Assembly (NCBI RefSeq): GCF_016591715.1
Contig: NZ_AP024109.1
Coordinates: 2,356,001-2,420,000 of the forward strand
Direction: 5' to 3'
DNA length: 64,000 nt
DNA from: Mesorhizobium sp. J8
Lineage (GTDB): Bacteria > Pseudomonadota > Alphaproteobacteria > Rhizobiales > Rhizobiaceae
A program made the translations under genes and the position numbers. This document shows positions 43,283 through 54,201 of this stretch, one piece after another. The stretch's first letter is position 1. Every line of letters begins with the position of its first letter. The notes beneath the pieces are model-generated. The model saw nothing but the letters and a program-made list of their open reading frames with translations. It searched no databases and had not been told where the DNA came from.

Positions 43283-44833
43283 ATGCGGCTCGAAGGACAG
43301 GTGACAGAAGTGGACGACGAAGTCGTCAGTCGGCGCAAGCGCCGCAACGTGCCAGCGCCCCCCAGCGAGCCCCTGACCGAGGTCCGGCCGGTGGCCGTGC
43401 GCCGGTCGCGGCGCGGCTGGATCGTTGCGCTGCTCCTCGTTCTGACGGCGGCCGGCGTCGCGTTCTGGCTGCATCCCGTTCAGGTCCGGCAGGAAGCCGG
43501 CCACCGTGGCGGCGGCCGTTTCCGTGGCGGTGGCGATCTCGCGCAGCCGGTTGCCGTGGCGCCGGTGACGAAGGCCGATATCCCGATCGTGCTCGAGGCG
43601 CTGGGCACGGTCACGCCGCTTTCGGCCGTCACCGTGCGCGCGCAGGTCAGCGGCCAGATCACGCAGATCGCCTTCACCGAGGGCCAGAACGTCAAGAAGG
43701 GTGACTTCCTCGCCCAGATCGACGACCGCACGCTGACCGCCTCGCTGCATCAGTGGCAGGGCCAGCTCGAGCACGACCAGGCGCTGCTTGCCGATGCCAA
43801 GCTCGACCTCGACCGCGACCTGAAGCTCACCTCCAACGCCATCACCCAGCAGGCGGTCGACCTGCAGCGCGCCACCGTTCAATCCGACGAGGGGACCGTA
43901 GTGTCCGACCAGGCGCAGATCGAGGCCGTGCAGGTCAACATCGCCAACAGCCATATCACCGCGCCCGCCGACGGCCGCATCGGCCTTCGCCTCGTCGACC
44001 AGGGTAACTATGTGACGCCGGGCGACAGCACTGGCATTGCGGTGATCGCCGAGATGCAGCCGATCTCGGTGCTGTTCTCGCTGCCCGAGGACAGCCTGGC
44101 GCAAGTGCTGGAGCAGACGCATGGCAATACCGGGCTCAAGGCCACTCTGTTCGACCGCAACGACACCAAGCAGATCGCCGAAGGCACGCTGCAGACGATC
44201 GACAATCAGATCGATCCGACCACCGGCACGGTGAAGCTGCGCGCCGTTTTTCCCAACGCCGACGGCGCGCTCTATCCCAACCAGTTCGTCAACGTGCATC
44301 TGCTTGTACGCACGCTGACCGGCGTCAGCGTGCTGCCCAATGCGGCCATCCAGCACGGCGCGCCGGGCACCTTCGTTTATCAGCTAAACGACGACAGCAC
44401 CGTTTCCGTGAAGACCGTTACGCTCGGGCCAGGCAACGCCACCGTCACGCAATTGCTCTCCGGTCTGGCGCCCGGCGCCAAGGTCGTGGTCGACGGCGTC
44501 GACCGGCTGAAGGACGGCGCCAAGGTCACCGTGCCCGACAATAGCGCCGCGCCGGCCGTCGGCGCCACGACTTCGCAGCCGCAAGCCGGCTCGGGCAGCG
44601 CGGCCGGCGGAGCTCCGCCCGTCGCTGCCGGCAACACCGCAACCACCAATTCCGGCGGCGCTCCCGCAGCCTCCAACGGCCAAGGCAACGGTTCGGCAGG
44701 CGAGGGCCCGGGTGCATCGGGCGACACGTCAGGCCAAAAGCATCACCGCCGCCACGACGGCAATGGCCGCCGCCGCAACGGCAATGCAGGCGCTGCAGGC
44801 GATGGCGGCGGCGGCTCCGGCGAAGGCCAATGA
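43283..44833 (+). CDS. mdtA: RND efflux periplasmic adaptor (MdtA-like)
   Basis: The 516-residue membrane fusion protein has a single N-terminal membrane helix (about 45-62), the lipoyl half-motifs [26 protein letters not shown] and [20 protein letters not shown], the alpha-hairpin between them and a beta-barrel domain. It bridges inner-membrane pump and outer-membrane channel. The C-terminal tail of about 90 residues is rich in Gly, Ala, Asn and His and is unusually long. A GTG at 43310 is an alternative start with a good AGGACAGG site. Its stop overlaps the next gene by 4 bases. Confidence 0.92.
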   Translation: MRLEGQVTEVDDEVVSRRKRRNVPAPPSEPLTEVRPVAVRRSRRGWIVALLLVLTAAGVAFWLHPVQVRQEAGHRGGGRFRGGGDLAQPVAVAPVTKADIPIVLEALGTVTPLSAVTVRAQVSGQITQIAFTEGQNVKKGDFLAQIDDRTLTASLHQWQGQLEHDQALLADAKLDLDRDLKLTSNAITQQAVDLQRATVQSDEGTVVSDQAQIEAVQVNIANSHITAPADGRIGLRLVDQGNYVTPGDSTGIAVIAEMQPISVLFSLPEDSLAQVLEQTHGNTGLKATLFDRNDTKQIAEGTLQTIDNQIDPTTGTVKLRAVFPNADGALYPNQFVNVHLLVRTLTGVSVLPNAAIQHGAPGTFVYQLNDDSTVSVKTVTLGPGNATVTQLLSGLAPGAKVVVDGVDRLKDGAKVTVPDNSAAPAVGATTSQPQAGSGSAAGGAPPVAAGNTATTNSGGAPAASNGQGNGSAGEGPGASGDTSGQKHHRRHDGNGRRRNGNAGAAGDGGGGSGEGQ

Positions 44834-47800
44834 ACACGCCCGGCGGTCTCGTTTCCGGCTGGCTGAACCCGTCACGGCCGTTCATCCTGCGGCCGGTGGC
44901 GACCACCCTGATCATGGCCACCATCTTGATCGTCGGCATGATCGCCTATCTGTTCCTGCCGCTCTCGGCCCTGCCGGAGGTCGACTACCCGACGATCCAG
45001 GTGCAGACCTTCTATCCCGGCGCCAGCCCCGAGGTGATGACGACCTCGGTCACGGCGCCGCTGGAACGCCAGTTCGGCCAGATGCCAGGGCTGGAGCAGA
45101 TGTCGTCCGGCTCCTCCGCCGGCGCCTCGGTGATCACGTTGCGCTTCAGCCTCGACCTCAGCCTCGACATCGCCGAGCAGGAGGTGCAGGCGGCGATCAA
45201 CGCATCGGGCAATCTCCTGCCGGCCGACCTGCCGGCACCGCCGATCTACGCCAAGGTCAATCCCGCCGACGCGCCGATCCTGATCTTGGCAATCACCTCT
45301 GGCACGCTGCCGCTGACGCAGGTCGAGAACTATGCCGAGACGCGGCTGGCGCAGAAGATCTCGCAGCTTCCCGGCGTCGGCCTCGTCTCGATCAGTGGCG
45401 GCGAGCGGCCGGCCGTGCGCGTGCAGGTCAAGCTCAAGGCGCTCGCCGCCATGGGCCTCAACATCGACGACCTGCGCACCACCATCGGCACGCTCAACGT
45501 CAACACGCCGAAGGGCAGCTTCGACGGGCCGGCGCGCTCCTACACCATCAACGCCAACGACCAAGTCGCCGATCCTAAGACCTATGCCGACATGGTCATC
45601 GCCTATCGCAACGGCGCGCCGGTGCGGTTGGGCGAGGTGGCCGACATCGTCGAAGGGCCTGAAAATTCGAGGCTGGGCGCCTGGGAGAACCGCACGCCGG
45701 CGATCATCCTCAACATCCAGCGCCAGCCGGGCGCCAACGTCATCCGCGTCGTCGACGGCGTGAAGGCGTTGCTGCCGCAGTTGCGCGCCGGCCTGCCGGC
45801 AGCGCTTAGCGTCGAGCCGCTGACCGACCGCACCACCACTATCCGCGCCTCGGTCGACGACGTCGAGTTCGAGCTGGCGATGGCGGCGCTTCTCGTCGTG
45901 CTCGTCACCTTCCTGTTCCTGCGCAACATCCCGGCGACGATCATCCCGAGCCTTTCGGTGCCGCTGTCCCTGGTCGGCACCTTCGCGGTCATGTATCTGT
46001 GGGGCTTCAGCCTCGACAATCTGTCCTTGATGGCGCTGACGATCGCTTCCGGCTTCGTCATCGACGACGCCATCGTCATGATCGAGAACATTTCGCGCTT
46101 CATCGAGCATGGCGACGACCCGGTAACCGCCGCGCTCGAAGGCTCGGCCCAGATCGGCTTCACCATCATCTCGCTCACCGTCTCGCTGATCGCGGTGCTG
46201 ATCCCGCTTCTGTTCATGGGCGACGTCGTCGGCCGCCTGTTCCACGAATTCGCCATCACCTTGGCCATCGCCATCGTCATCTCGGCCATCGTCTCGCTGA
46301 CGCTGGTGCCGATGCTGTGCGCCAGGCTTTTGAAGCCGCCGGCCGAGCGCAGACCGGGGGCGCTGGCGCGCTGGAGCGAAGGCGCGTTCGATGCGGTTGC
46401 GAACGGCTATGCCGCGGCGCTGCGTTGGGTGCTCGACCGCCAGGCGCTGACATTGCTGGTGGCGGTCGCGACGCTGGCGCTCACCATCTATCTCTACGAC
46501 GTCATCCCCAAGGGTTTCTTCCCGGTACAGGACACCGGCGCCATCTCCGCCATCACTCAAGCCGCAGGCTCGGCCTCCTATGCCGACATGGCGGCGCACC
46601 AGCAGGCGCTGGCCGATGCGATCCTCAAGGACCCCGATGTCGCCAGCCTGTCGTCCTTCATCGGCGTCGACGGCCAGAACATGACCGCCAACAGCGGCCA
46701 TATGCTGATCAACCTGAAGCCGCGCGACGAGCGCAAGGATGACGCCAGCGCTATCATTCGGCGGCTGGCGCGGGAGACTGCCGGCGTCACCGGGATCTCG
46801 CTGCACATGCAGCCGGTGCAGGACCTGACGGTCGATTCCACGATCAGCGCTTCGCAATACCAATATGTGCTGCAGGATTCCGATCCGGTCGAGCTCGCCG
46901 CATGGACGGCCAAGCTCACCGACAGGCTCTCGGCGCTGCCCGAGCTTGCCGACGTCGCGAGCGACAGCCAGCAGAGCGGGCTTGCCGTCGACGTCACCAT
47001 CGACCGCTCCACCGCCGCGCGTTTCGGCATCACGCCGGCAACCGTCGACAACGCGCTTTACGACGCCTTCGGCCAGCGCATCATCTCGACCATCTTCACC
47101 CAGTCGAACGAATATCGCGTCATCCTCGAAGCCGATCCGTCGGTCGGCCAGGCGCCGGCTTCGCTCGGCTCGATCTATCTGCCGTCCTCGGGTTCCGGCC
47201 AGGTGCCGCTGTCGGCTATAGCCAGCATCAATGTCCGCCAGGCGCCGTTGCTGGTGAACCACCTGGCGCAATTCCCGGCAGCGACCATTTCCTTCAACCT
47301 CGCCCCTGGCGTCTCGCTCGGCGACGCCACCGCGGCCATCACCGCCGCCGAGAAGGACATGCAGCCGCCCGCCGGCCTGACCACCGGCTTCCAGGGTGCC
47401 GCGCTTGCGCTGCAGAGCTCGCTCTCCAACGAATTGCTTCTGGTCCTGGCGGCCGTCGCCACCGTCTATGTCGTGCTGGGCGTGCTCTATGAGAGCTTCA
47501 TCCACCCGCTGACCATCCTCTCGACCCTGCCTTCGGCCACCGTCGGCGCGCTGGTCGCGCTGATGCTCGCCGGCCATGACCTCGACGTCATCGGCATCAT
47601 CGGCATCGTGCTGCTCGTCGGCATCGTCAAGAAGAACGCCATCATGATGATCGACTTCGCGCTGCAGGCCGAGCGCCTGCAGGGGCTGGGTCCGCGCGAG
47701 GCGATCTACGAGGCGTGCCTGCTGAGGCTGCGCCCGATCCTGATGACGACGTTCGCCGCACTATTCGGTGCGCTGCCGCTGCTGGTCGGCGGCCTGGCCG

Positions 47801-47964
47801 GCTCCGAGCTGCACCAGCCGCTCGGCATCACCATCGTCGGCGGGCTGATCGTCAGCCAGGTGCTGACGCTGTTCACCACGCCGGTCATCTACCTTGCCTT
47901 CGACCGGCTGACGCGGCGCGGCGCCGGCGTCGCCGAAGCTTCCACCGGCGGGTCCGCGCCGTGA
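44830..47964 (+). CDS. mdtB: RND multidrug efflux inner-membrane pump (MdtB-like)
   Basis: The 1,044-residue pump has the twelve-helix RND architecture with two large periplasmic loops. The conserved start [25 protein letters not shown], the fourth-helix [15 protein letters not shown] with the proton-relay aspartates, and [18 protein letters not shown] are typical of the hydrophobe/amphiphile efflux family. Two different pump genes in tandem point to the MdtABC (MuxABC) type, where a heterotrimer forms. It is co-translated with both neighbours. No outer-membrane TolC gene follows. Confidence 0.92.
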   Translation: MNTPGGLVSGWLNPSRPFILRPVATTLIMATILIVGMIAYLFLPLSALPEVDYPTIQVQTFYPGASPEVMTTSVTAPLERQFGQMPGLEQMSSGSSAGASVITLRFSLDLSLDIAEQEVQAAINASGNLLPADLPAPPIYAKVNPADAPILILAITSGTLPLTQVENYAETRLAQKISQLPGVGLVSISGGERPAVRVQVKLKALAAMGLNIDDLRTTIGTLNVNTPKGSFDGPARSYTINANDQVADPKTYADMVIAYRNGAPVRLGEVADIVEGPENSRLGAWENRTPAIILNIQRQPGANVIRVVDGVKALLPQLRAGLPAALSVEPLTDRTTTIRASVDDVEFELAMAALLVVLVTFLFLRNIPATIIPSLSVPLSLVGTFAVMYLWGFSLDNLSLMALTIASGFVIDDAIVMIENISRFIEHGDDPVTAALEGSAQIGFTIISLTVSLIAVLIPLLFMGDVVGRLFHEFAITLAIAIVISAIVSLTLVPMLCARLLKPPAERRPGALARWSEGAFDAVANGYAAALRWVLDRQALTLLVAVATLALTIYLYDVIPKGFFPVQDTGAISAITQAAGSASYADMAAHQQALADAILKDPDVASLSSFIGVDGQNMTANSGHMLINLKPRDERKDDASAIIRRLARETAGVTGISLHMQPVQDLTVDSTISASQYQYVLQDSDPVELAAWTAKLTDRLSALPELADVASDSQQSGLAVDVTIDRSTAARFGITPATVDNALYDAFGQRIISTIFTQSNEYRVILEADPSVGQAPASLGSIYLPSSGSGQVPLSAIASINVRQAPLLVNHLAQFPAATISFNLAPGVSLGDATAAITAAEKDMQPPAGLTTGFQGAALALQSSLSNELLLVLAAVATVYVVLGVLYESFIHPLTILSTLPSATVGALVALMLAGHDLDVIGIIGIVLLVGIVKKNAIMMIDFALQAERLQGLGPREAIYEACLLRLRPILMTTFAALFGALPLLVGGLAGSELHQPLGITIVGGLIVSQVLTLFTTPVIYLAFDRLTRRGAGVAEASTGGSAP

Positions 47965-50900
47965 ACCTCTCGGCGCCGTTCATCGCGCGTCCCGTCGCCA
48001 CCACGCTGCTCGCGATCGGTCTGGCCGCGGCAGGGCTTATCGCCTATTTCAACCTGCCCGTGGCGCCGCTGCCCAAGGTCGATTTCCCCACCATCTCGGT
48101 CCAGGCCTCGATGGCGGGCGCCAGCCCCGACACGATGGCGACCGATGTCGCGGCACCGCTGGAGCGCCATCTCGGCCAGATCGCCGGCGTCTCCGAGATG
48201 ACCTCGCGCTCGGGCACCGGCTCGACCAATGTCGTGTTGCAATTCGACCTCGACCGCGACATCAACGGCGCGGCGCGTGATGTCCAGGCGGCGATCAACG
48301 CCGCGCGCGCCGACCTGCCGTCGGACCTGCGCAGCAACCCGACCTATCGCAAATACAATCCCGCCGACTCGCCGGTGATGATCCTGGCGCTGACCTCGCG
48401 CACGCTCACCCCCGGCCAGCTCTACGACGCGGCCGCGACCGTGCTGCAGCAACGCCTGTCGCAGGTCGAGGGCATCGGCAATGTCGACCTCGGTGGCTCC
48501 TCGCTGCCGGCCGTGCGCGTCGAGCTCAATCCCGGCGCGCTGTTCCACTACGGCATCGGCCTGGAGGATGTGCGCGCGGCCCTTGCCTCGGCCAACGCCC
48601 GCAGCCCGAAAGGCTTCGAGGAAGACGGTGCGCTGCGCTACCAGCTCTACACCAACGACCAGGCGAGCCACGCCGCCGACTTCCGCGATCTGGTCATCGC
48701 CTGGCGCAACAATGCGGCGGTCAGGCTGCGCGACATCGCCGATGTCGAGGATTCCGTCGAGGACGTGCGCAATCTCGGCCTCGCCAATGGCGAGCCGGCG
48801 GTGCTCCTGGTGCTCTACCGCGAGCCCAACGCCAACATCATCGACACCGTCGACCGCGTGCGCGCTTTGATCCCGACGCTGCAGGCCTCGGTGCCGGCCG
48901 ATGCGCGGCTCAGCATCGCGACCGACGGCTCGACCACCATCCGCGGCTCGTTGCACGACACCGAGCTGACTTTGGTGCTGGCGGTGCTGCTCGTCATCCT
49001 CGTCGTGTTCTGCTTCCTGCGCGACTGGCGCGCGGCATTGATCCCGAGCGTCGCGCTGGTCGTCTCGATCCTCGGCACTTTCGGGGCGATGTACCTGCTC
49101 GGCTTCACGCTCGACAATCTGTCGCTGATGGCGCTCACCATCGCCACCGGCTTCGTCGTCGACGATGCCATCGTGGTCTTGGAAAACATCACGCGCCATA
49201 TCGAGGACGGCATGCCGCGCGGCAGGGCAGCACTCGTCGGCGCCAGGGAAGTCGGCTTCACAGTGCTCTCGATGAGCGCCTCGCTGGTCGCCGTCTTCCT
49301 GCCGATTCTCCTGATGGGCGGCATACTCGGCCGCCTGTTCCAGGAATTCGCCCTCACCTTGTCGCTGTCGATCGCGATTTCGCTGGTGCTGTCGCTGACG
49401 GTGACGCCGATGATGTGCGCGCATTTCCTTCGCCCGGGCGCGAACCCCTCGGCGAGGCGCTCGTTCCTCGCGCGCTTCGGCGAGGGCGTCTTCGAGCGCG
49501 TCCGCGCCTTCTATGGCCGTTCGCTTGCCTGGTCGCTCGACAATGCGGAAATCATGCTGGTGGTGCTTTTCGCGGCCATCGTCTTCAACGTCTACCTCTA
49601 CACGGTGGTGCCGAAGGGCTTCTTTCCGCAGCAGGACACCGGCGAGCTGATGGGCGGCCTGCGCGCCGACCAGGCCATTTCCTTCCAGCTGATGCGGCAG
49701 AAATTCGAGCAGCTGGAAGCGATCCTCAAGAGCGATCCGGCGGTCGAGAACGTGGTCGGCTATATTGGCGGCCGGCAGACCAATTCCGGCTTCGTTCAGG
49801 TCGCGCTGAAGCCGAAGGGCGAGCGCGCGCCGCTGCAGGTCGTGTTGACGCGGCTGCGCGCGCAGCTCGGGCAATTGCCGGGCGCGCAGCTCTTCCTCAA
49901 TCCGCGCCAGGAGATCAGGGTCGGCGGCCGCCAGAGCCTCGCGACCTATCAATACACGCTGCAGGCCGACACGACTGCCGATCTCGACCAATGGACACCG
50001 AAGCTGGTCGATCTGCTGAAGCAGGCGCCGGAACTCACCGACGTCAATTCCGACCGCGACGAGGCTGGGCTCGAAACCAACATCACGGTCGACCGCGCGA
50101 GCGCGGCGCGCCTCGGCCTGACCCCTGCCAGCATCGACGCCACCCTCTACGACGCCTTCGGCCAGCGCCAGGTGTCGACCATCTTCAACGCCCGCAACCA
50201 GTACCATGTCGTCATGGAGGTGGCGCCGCGCTATCTGCAGGATCCGAGCGCGCTGAACGGCATCTATGTCAGCACCTCGGGGGCAGCGGCCAGCGGCACG
50301 CAGCAGACCAACGCGCTGGCCGGCAGCCTGACGGGTTCGCTGCGGAACCAGGCGACCAACGCCATTGCCGTCACCGGCCATGGCAGCGCCTCCAGCGGCG
50401 CGGCGGTCAGCACCGCGGCCGAAAAAATGGTGCCCTTGGCTGCCTTCAGCACCTACGGCCCGGCGACCATGCCGCTCTCGGTCAGTCACCAGGGCCATTT
50501 CGTCGCCACGACGATCTCCTTCAATCTCGCCGATGGCGCGACGCTCGGCGACGCTTCCGCCGCGATCGATCGCGCCATGGCCGAGCTCAAGATGCCGGTC
50601 TCGATCCACGGTTCGCTGGCCGGCACGGCGCTCGCCTTCCGTGCCAATCTGCTCAACGAATTGCTTCTGATCGCCGCCGCCTTAGCCACGATCTATGTCG
50701 TGCTCGGCGTGCTCTACGAAAGCTACGTGCACCCGATCACGATCCTGTCGACGCTGCCCTCGGCGGGCATCGGCGCGCTCTTGGCGCTCATCGTCACCGG
50801 AATGGAGTTCGATGTGATCTCGCTGATCGGCATCATCCTTTTGATCGGCATCGTCAAGAAGAACGCCATCATGATGATCGACATGGCCTTGCAGGCAGAG

Positions 50901-51179
50901 CGGCTGGAAGGGCTCTCGTCCCGCGCGGCCATCCACAAGGCGAGCGTCCAGCGCTTCCGGCCGATCATGATGACGACTTTCGCCGCGCTGCTCGGCGCGC
51001 TGCCGCTGGCGCTCGAGACCGGCACCGGCGCGGAACTGCGCCAGCCGCTCGGCGCGGCGATCGTCGGTGGCCTCATCGTCTCGCAGCTCCTGACGCTCTA
51101 CACCACGCCGGTCGTCTATCTCTATCTCGACCGGCTCAGCGCCCGCAGCCCGTCGCCCCGGCTCGCTCCGGCGGGGTAA
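47961..51179 (+). CDS. mdtC: RND multidrug efflux inner-membrane pump (MdtC-like)
   Basis: The 1,072-residue second pump has the same RND plan: [47 protein letters not shown] with the proton-relay pair, and [21 protein letters not shown] roughly 45-residue Ser/Ala/Gly-rich insertion near residues 775-820 ([12 protein letters not shown] onward) is longer than usual. GTG 47961 overlaps the mdtB stop; upstream frame is inside mdtB. Together the three genes encode an adaptor and a heteromeric pump. Confidence 0.92.
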   Translation: MNLSAPFIARPVATTLLAIGLAAAGLIAYFNLPVAPLPKVDFPTISVQASMAGASPDTMATDVAAPLERHLGQIAGVSEMTSRSGTGSTNVVLQFDLDRDINGAARDVQAAINAARADLPSDLRSNPTYRKYNPADSPVMILALTSRTLTPGQLYDAAATVLQQRLSQVEGIGNVDLGGSSLPAVRVELNPGALFHYGIGLEDVRAALASANARSPKGFEEDGALRYQLYTNDQASHAADFRDLVIAWRNNAAVRLRDIADVEDSVEDVRNLGLANGEPAVLLVLYREPNANIIDTVDRVRALIPTLQASVPADARLSIATDGSTTIRGSLHDTELTLVLAVLLVILVVFCFLRDWRAALIPSVALVVSILGTFGAMYLLGFTLDNLSLMALTIATGFVVDDAIVVLENITRHIEDGMPRGRAALVGAREVGFTVLSMSASLVAVFLPILLMGGILGRLFQEFALTLSLSIAISLVLSLTVTPMMCAHFLRPGANPSARRSFLARFGEGVFERVRAFYGRSLAWSLDNAEIMLVVLFAAIVFNVYLYTVVPKGFFPQQDTGELMGGLRADQAISFQLMRQKFEQLEAILKSDPAVENVVGYIGGRQTNSGFVQVALKPKGERAPLQVVLTRLRAQLGQLPGAQLFLNPRQEIRVGGRQSLATYQYTLQADTTADLDQWTPKLVDLLKQAPELTDVNSDRDEAGLETNITVDRASAARLGLTPASIDATLYDAFGQRQVSTIFNARNQYHVVMEVAPRYLQDPSALNGIYVSTSGAAASGTQQTNALAGSLTGSLRNQATNAIAVTGHGSASSGAAVSTAAEKMVPLAAFSTYGPATMPLSVSHQGHFVATTISFNLADGATLGDASAAIDRAMAELKMPVSIHGSLAGTALAFRANLLNELLLIAAALATIYVVLGVLYESYVHPITILSTLPSAGIGALLALIVTGMEFDVISLIGIILLIGIVKKNAIMMIDMALQAERLEGLSSRAAIHKASVQRFRPIMMTTFAALLGALPLALETGTGAELRQPLGAAIVGGLIVSQLLTLYTTPVVYLYLDRLSARSPSPRLAPAG

Positions 51180-51185
51180 TCCCGC

Positions 51186-51956
51186 TCACGCGCCGGTAAT
51201 ACGCCGGTGCACACGCTCCAGGCTTTCCGCGAAGGCCTCGAACGTTCCCCGCTCGGTCAACTCGCGCAACACCTGCTCGTTGATGCCGCCGCGCGTCGCA
51301 TAGTCCTGCGCAAGATGCATGAAATCTTCGTCCGGCGCCGTGTCAGGCGCATTGGCCAGCGCCTTGAAGATGCTGGTGATGTAGTCGCGGGCCTTGTCGT
51401 CCGGAACGCCTTGGCCGCGCGTCCAGGCGTGGATCGTGTCGAGATATTTGAAATAGCTGGCATAGGTCGCGGTGACGACGCTGAGCGCGTCGAACTCGGC
51501 CTCGTCCTCGACCTCGATCACCCCGCCCAACCTGCCGAAGAAGGCCGCCACGACCGGGTCCGGCGGACAGATGAGCGTCGCGCCCTGCAGGCGCGCGATC
51601 ATCGGCATCGGCAGCGCCTTGCCGACATGCGCCGCCGGCGCCACGAGGCCGGCGATCTCCTCGCGCGAGATCGTCGCGATCAGGCTGACGACGTGATGGT
51701 CCTTGCGGAACCGCAGCTCCTTCAGCACCTCGCGCGCGATCTGCGGCCGTACCGCCAGCATCACCGTGTCGCACTGGTCGAGCACGGCCTGGTTGTCGGC
51801 GGCAATGCGCACATCCGCGAAGCGCTGGGCAAGCGCCGCGGCGATCGCCTCGTTGCGCGGCGAGACCACCACCGGTGTCGTCTCGCCCGGCAGTGATTTC
51901 AGCCCGGTGACGATGGCCGAACTCAGCGCGCCTGTGCCGACAAAGCCAAGTTTCAT
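51186..51956 (-). CDS. ProC-like pyrroline-5-carboxylate reductase family protein
   Basis: The 256-residue protein begins MKLGFVGTGALSSAIVTGL, a Rossmann NAD(P) site (GxGxxxxAxxxG), followed by the ProC-type segments LAVRPQIAREVLKEL and GKALPMPMI. The C-terminal dimer domain includes ARDYITSIFKALA and YATRGGINEQVL, similar to the ProC TPGG-type motif but altered. It may be ProC itself or a paralogue with another imine substrate. The start at 51956 matches the family N-terminus. Converges with mdtC. Confidence 0.82.
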   Translation of the reverse strand: MKLGFVGTGALSSAIVTGLKSLPGETTPVVVSPRNEAIAAALAQRFADVRIAADNQAVLDQCDTVMLAVRPQIAREVLKELRFRKDHHVVSLIATISREEIAGLVAPAAHVGKALPMPMIARLQGATLICPPDPVVAAFFGRLGGVIEVEDEAEFDALSVVTATYASYFKYLDTIHAWTRGQGVPDDKARDYITSIFKALANAPDTAPDEDFMHLAQDYATRGGINEQVLRELTERGTFEAFAESLERVHRRITGA

Positions 51957-52091
51957 GGAAGTGTTCGCCCTGCTTCGGATTGCCATCGACAATAGCGACG
52001 GCTTCTTCTTCGGCAAGAGGAGCGGGGCTGCGATTACGGCCCCGAGGCGATGAGGCTGCCGGGCGGGGCGACAGCCTCGCTTGAAGCCTGC

Positions 52092-52382
52092 TCAGCGCTT
52101 CGGCCCGAACCCCGGGTAAGGGTTGAGCGGCACGATCGCCGCGACGTCCATCATGCCGGCTTCGATCAGCGGCAGCGTGGCGAGGTGGGCGCGCACTTCG
52201 GCGTCGTCGGCCGCCTCGAACATGATGCCGGTGCCCGGAACGTCGCCGCGGTTCCAGATCTGGCGCACCGCGCCTTGCACGTAGAGCGTCTTGCGCTGTT
52301 CGGACTCTGGCGGGAGCAGCGGCGCGAAATCGGCGTCGCTGAACTTGTTGGTATTGCGGGTGAGCAGGGCAAAGAACTGCAT
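52092..52382 (-). CDS. small muconolactone isomerase/YciI-like protein
   Basis: The 96-residue protein MQFFALLTRNTNKFSDADF has a ferredoxin-like dimeric barrel pattern, with YVQGAVRQIWNRGDVPGTGIMFEAADDAEVRAHLATLPLIEAG resembling the middle of muconolactone isomerase-like or YciI-like families. No catalytic residue is certain. AAGGAG lies 9 bases before ATG 52382. It is divergent from a LysR gene 112 bases away, so it is the likely regulated target. Confidence 0.7.
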   Translation of the reverse strand: MQFFALLTRNTNKFSDADFAPLLPPESEQRKTLYVQGAVRQIWNRGDVPGTGIMFEAADDAEVRAHLATLPLIEAGMMDVAAIVPLNPYPGFGPKR

Positions 52383-52409
52383 GGCGGTCTCCTTCTGGCC
52401 GGTTGATGC

Positions 52410-52423
52410 CGCGAGATATCGCG
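52410..52423. promoter_or_regulatory. candidate operator between the small isomerase gene and lysR
   Basis: CGCGA and TCGCG form a perfect 5-bp inverted repeat around GATA in the 112-base divergent gap. It does not match the T-N11-A pattern at its centre, so binding by the LysR protein is uncertain. Confidence 0.3.
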
Positions 52424-52494
52424 CCGGCTGGTCAGACTGTCCAAGACTGATTAGGTTAAAGTTAGGACCTTTGCGGACTGAGATAGGAGCGAAG

Positions 52495-53379
52495 ATGCTC
52501 GACCTGCGCCAGATCAGATATTTCGTCGCCGTCGCCGAGGCCGGCAATGTCGGCCGCGCCGCCGAGCAGTTGCACATTTCGCAATCGCCCTTGAGCCGGC
52601 AGATCATCCAACTGGAGGAGCAACTCGGCGTCGCGCTGTTCGAGCGCGCGAAGCAGCGCGTCCACCTCAATGCCGAGGGCAGGGCCTTCCTTGCCGAAGC
52701 GCGGGCGCTGCTTGCCAATGCGGCGCGGCTGGAAGAACTCGGCCGGAACCTCGCCAGCGGCGCCGCCGGCAGCCTGGCCATCGGCTATGTCGAGGGCGCG
52801 GTCCATTCCGGGCTTGTGGCCGCGATGCTGAAGGATTTCCGCCGCGCGCGGCCGGATTTCCATCTGCAGTTGCGTAGCCGGCGGACGGCGGCGCAGTTCG
52901 AGGACTTGAAACAGCGCGTGCTCGATCTCGGTTTCGTCTATTCGCCCGCGCCCAAGGGCGATCCCGATCTTGAAAGCATGCCGGTGCGGCGCGAGCCGTT
53001 GGTGCTGGCGATGCCCGAGGGCGACCGGCTCGCCGACGTCTCGGACATCGTGCCCGGCCAGCTCGACGGCCGCGTCTGGATCACCGTCGTGCGCCAGCCC
53101 GGCGACACCAACCGCGCGCAATTCCTGGCGGCCTGCCTCGAATCCGGCTTCATGCCCGACATTGCCTATGAGACGAACGACCCGTTGACCTCGCTTGGCC
53201 TGGTCAGCGCCGGCCTCGGCCTCGCCACGGTCCAGGAAAGCCTTGGAAGCGCGGCACCGCCCGGGGTGATCTTCCGCGACCTCCCCTGGTTCAAGCGCAG
53301 CGTGTCGATCCATCTGGCGTGGCGCAGAAACGATCGGCGGGCGGTGATTGGGGATTTGAGGAGGGCAGTAGGGCAGTAG
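52495..53379 (+). CDS. LysR-type transcriptional regulator (aromatic-type)
   Basis: The 294-residue protein starts MLDLRQIRYFVAVAEAGNVG and has the helix-turn-helix AAEQLHISQSPLSRQIIQLEEQLGVALFERAKQRVHL. The RQIRYFVAVAE start and QSPLSRQI are typical of the BenM/CatM/CbbR-like group that senses aromatic or organic acid intermediates. The effector domain follows from about residue 90. The last three residues and the TAG stop are encoded inside an 8-bp tandem repeat array, so the original C-terminus may have differed. Confidence 0.92.
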   Translation: MLDLRQIRYFVAVAEAGNVGRAAEQLHISQSPLSRQIIQLEEQLGVALFERAKQRVHLNAEGRAFLAEARALLANAARLEELGRNLASGAAGSLAIGYVEGAVHSGLVAAMLKDFRRARPDFHLQLRSRRTAAQFEDLKQRVLDLGFVYSPAPKGDPDLESMPVRREPLVLAMPEGDRLADVSDIVPGQLDGRVWITVVRQPGDTNRAQFLAACLESGFMPDIAYETNDPLTSLGLVSAGLGLATVQESLGSAAPPGVIFRDLPWFKRSVSIHLAWRRNDRRAVIGDLRRAVGQ

Positions 53380-53465
53380 GGCAGTAGGGCAGTAGGGCAG
53401 TAGGGCAGCGGTTCTGAGCACCATCCTTGGCATTCAAACATACTGCCTTACTGCCCTACTCCCTT
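53362..53465. repeat. inverted arrays of an 8-bp repeat (AGGGCAGT)
   Basis: Six octamers of AGGGCAGT/C run from 53362 to 53409; after 32 bases three octamers of the reverse complement (ACTGCCTT, ACTGCCCT, ACTCCCTT) run from 53442 to 53465. The array starts inside the last codons of the LysR gene and ends 4 bases before the stop of the convergent LOG gene. The layout equals that at 15760-15897 with another octamer. Confidence 0.85.
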
Positions 53466-53469
53466 AAAC

Positions 53470-54081
53470 CTACATCTTGTCTATCACCGACTGGACGCCT
53501 TCCGTCGGCGCATCGACCGACGAGCCCGCGACCATGATGGCGGCGACGATCGCTTCCGGGTCGTCGACCACCAGCGGCTTGACCCTATGCGCGGTGTGGA
53601 TGAAGCCTTCCTCGGACATATGCTCGATCAGCGCCAGCATCGGGTCCCAGAAACCCTTGACGTTGGCGAACACGATCGGCTTGCGGTGATGGCCGAGCTG
53701 CGCCCACGTCATGATCTCGACGATCTCCTCCACCGTGCCGATGCCGCCGGGCAGCGCCACAAAGGCGTCGGATTTCTCGAACATGCTGTGCTTGCGCTCG
53801 TGCATGTTGTCGGTGATCAGCAATTCATCGAGCTTGTCGAGGGCGGTCTCGGTCGCTTCCCTGTTGATCAGGAAGCGCGGGATGATGCCGGTGACCTTGC
53901 CGCCGGCCTTGAGCGCGCCATCGGCGACGGCGCCCATGATGCCCTTGGTGCCGCCGCCATAGATCAGGCGCAACCCGGATTTGGCAAGCGAGCGGCCAAG
54001 CGTATGGCCAGCCTTGATATAGGCCTCGTCGCGGCCCGGAGACGAGCCGCAATAGACGCAGACGGATCGAATCGTGTTCAT
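53470..54081 (-). CDS. LOG family nucleotide 5'-monophosphate phosphoribohydrolase
   Basis: LOG proteins split cytokinin riboside monophosphates or other purine nucleotides into base and ribose phosphate. The 203-residue product has MNTIRSVCVYCGSSPG, the Rossmann-like YGGGTKGIMG, the catalytic MHERKHSMFEKSDAF and the signature PGGIGTVEEIVE. Bacterial LOGs may serve nucleotide salvage rather than hormone production; in a rhizobial setting cytokinin release is possible but only inferred. Confidence 0.9.
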   Translation of the reverse strand: MNTIRSVCVYCGSSPGRDEAYIKAGHTLGRSLAKSGLRLIYGGGTKGIMGAVADGALKAGGKVTGIIPRFLINREATETALDKLDELLITDNMHERKHSMFEKSDAFVALPGGIGTVEEIVEIMTWAQLGHHRKPIVFANVKGFWDPMLALIEHMSEEGFIHTAHRVKPLVVDDPEAIVAAIMVAGSSVDAPTEGVQSVIDKM

Positions 54082-54116
54082 GGCGATGATTGGTGATGGG
54101 GACGGTTGGCCGGGTC

Positions 54117-54140
54117 AAGCCCGCGAGCGGGCTTTTTCTT
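54117..54140 (+). terminator. terminator-like hairpin in the LOG/LysM divergent gap
   Basis: AAGCCCGC and GCGGGCTT are perfectly inverted around GA and are followed by TTTCTT on the + strand. The T tract points rightward, although the gene on the left runs leftward. It could attenuate transcription entering the LysM gene or end an antisense or small RNA. Confidence 0.55.
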
Positions 54141-54201
54141 GTGAGCATGGAGAAAACACGCTAGACCGGGCGTTAGGTGGCTAAGGGGGCAACACGGAAT
54201 T

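Noticed and set aside
44872..50609. Two minus-strand frames of about 900 codons each opposite the RND pump genes
   Set aside because: They are the antisense of GC-rich coding sequence with Arg/Asp/Gly/Gln-rich composition; the plus strand shows complete RND motifs.
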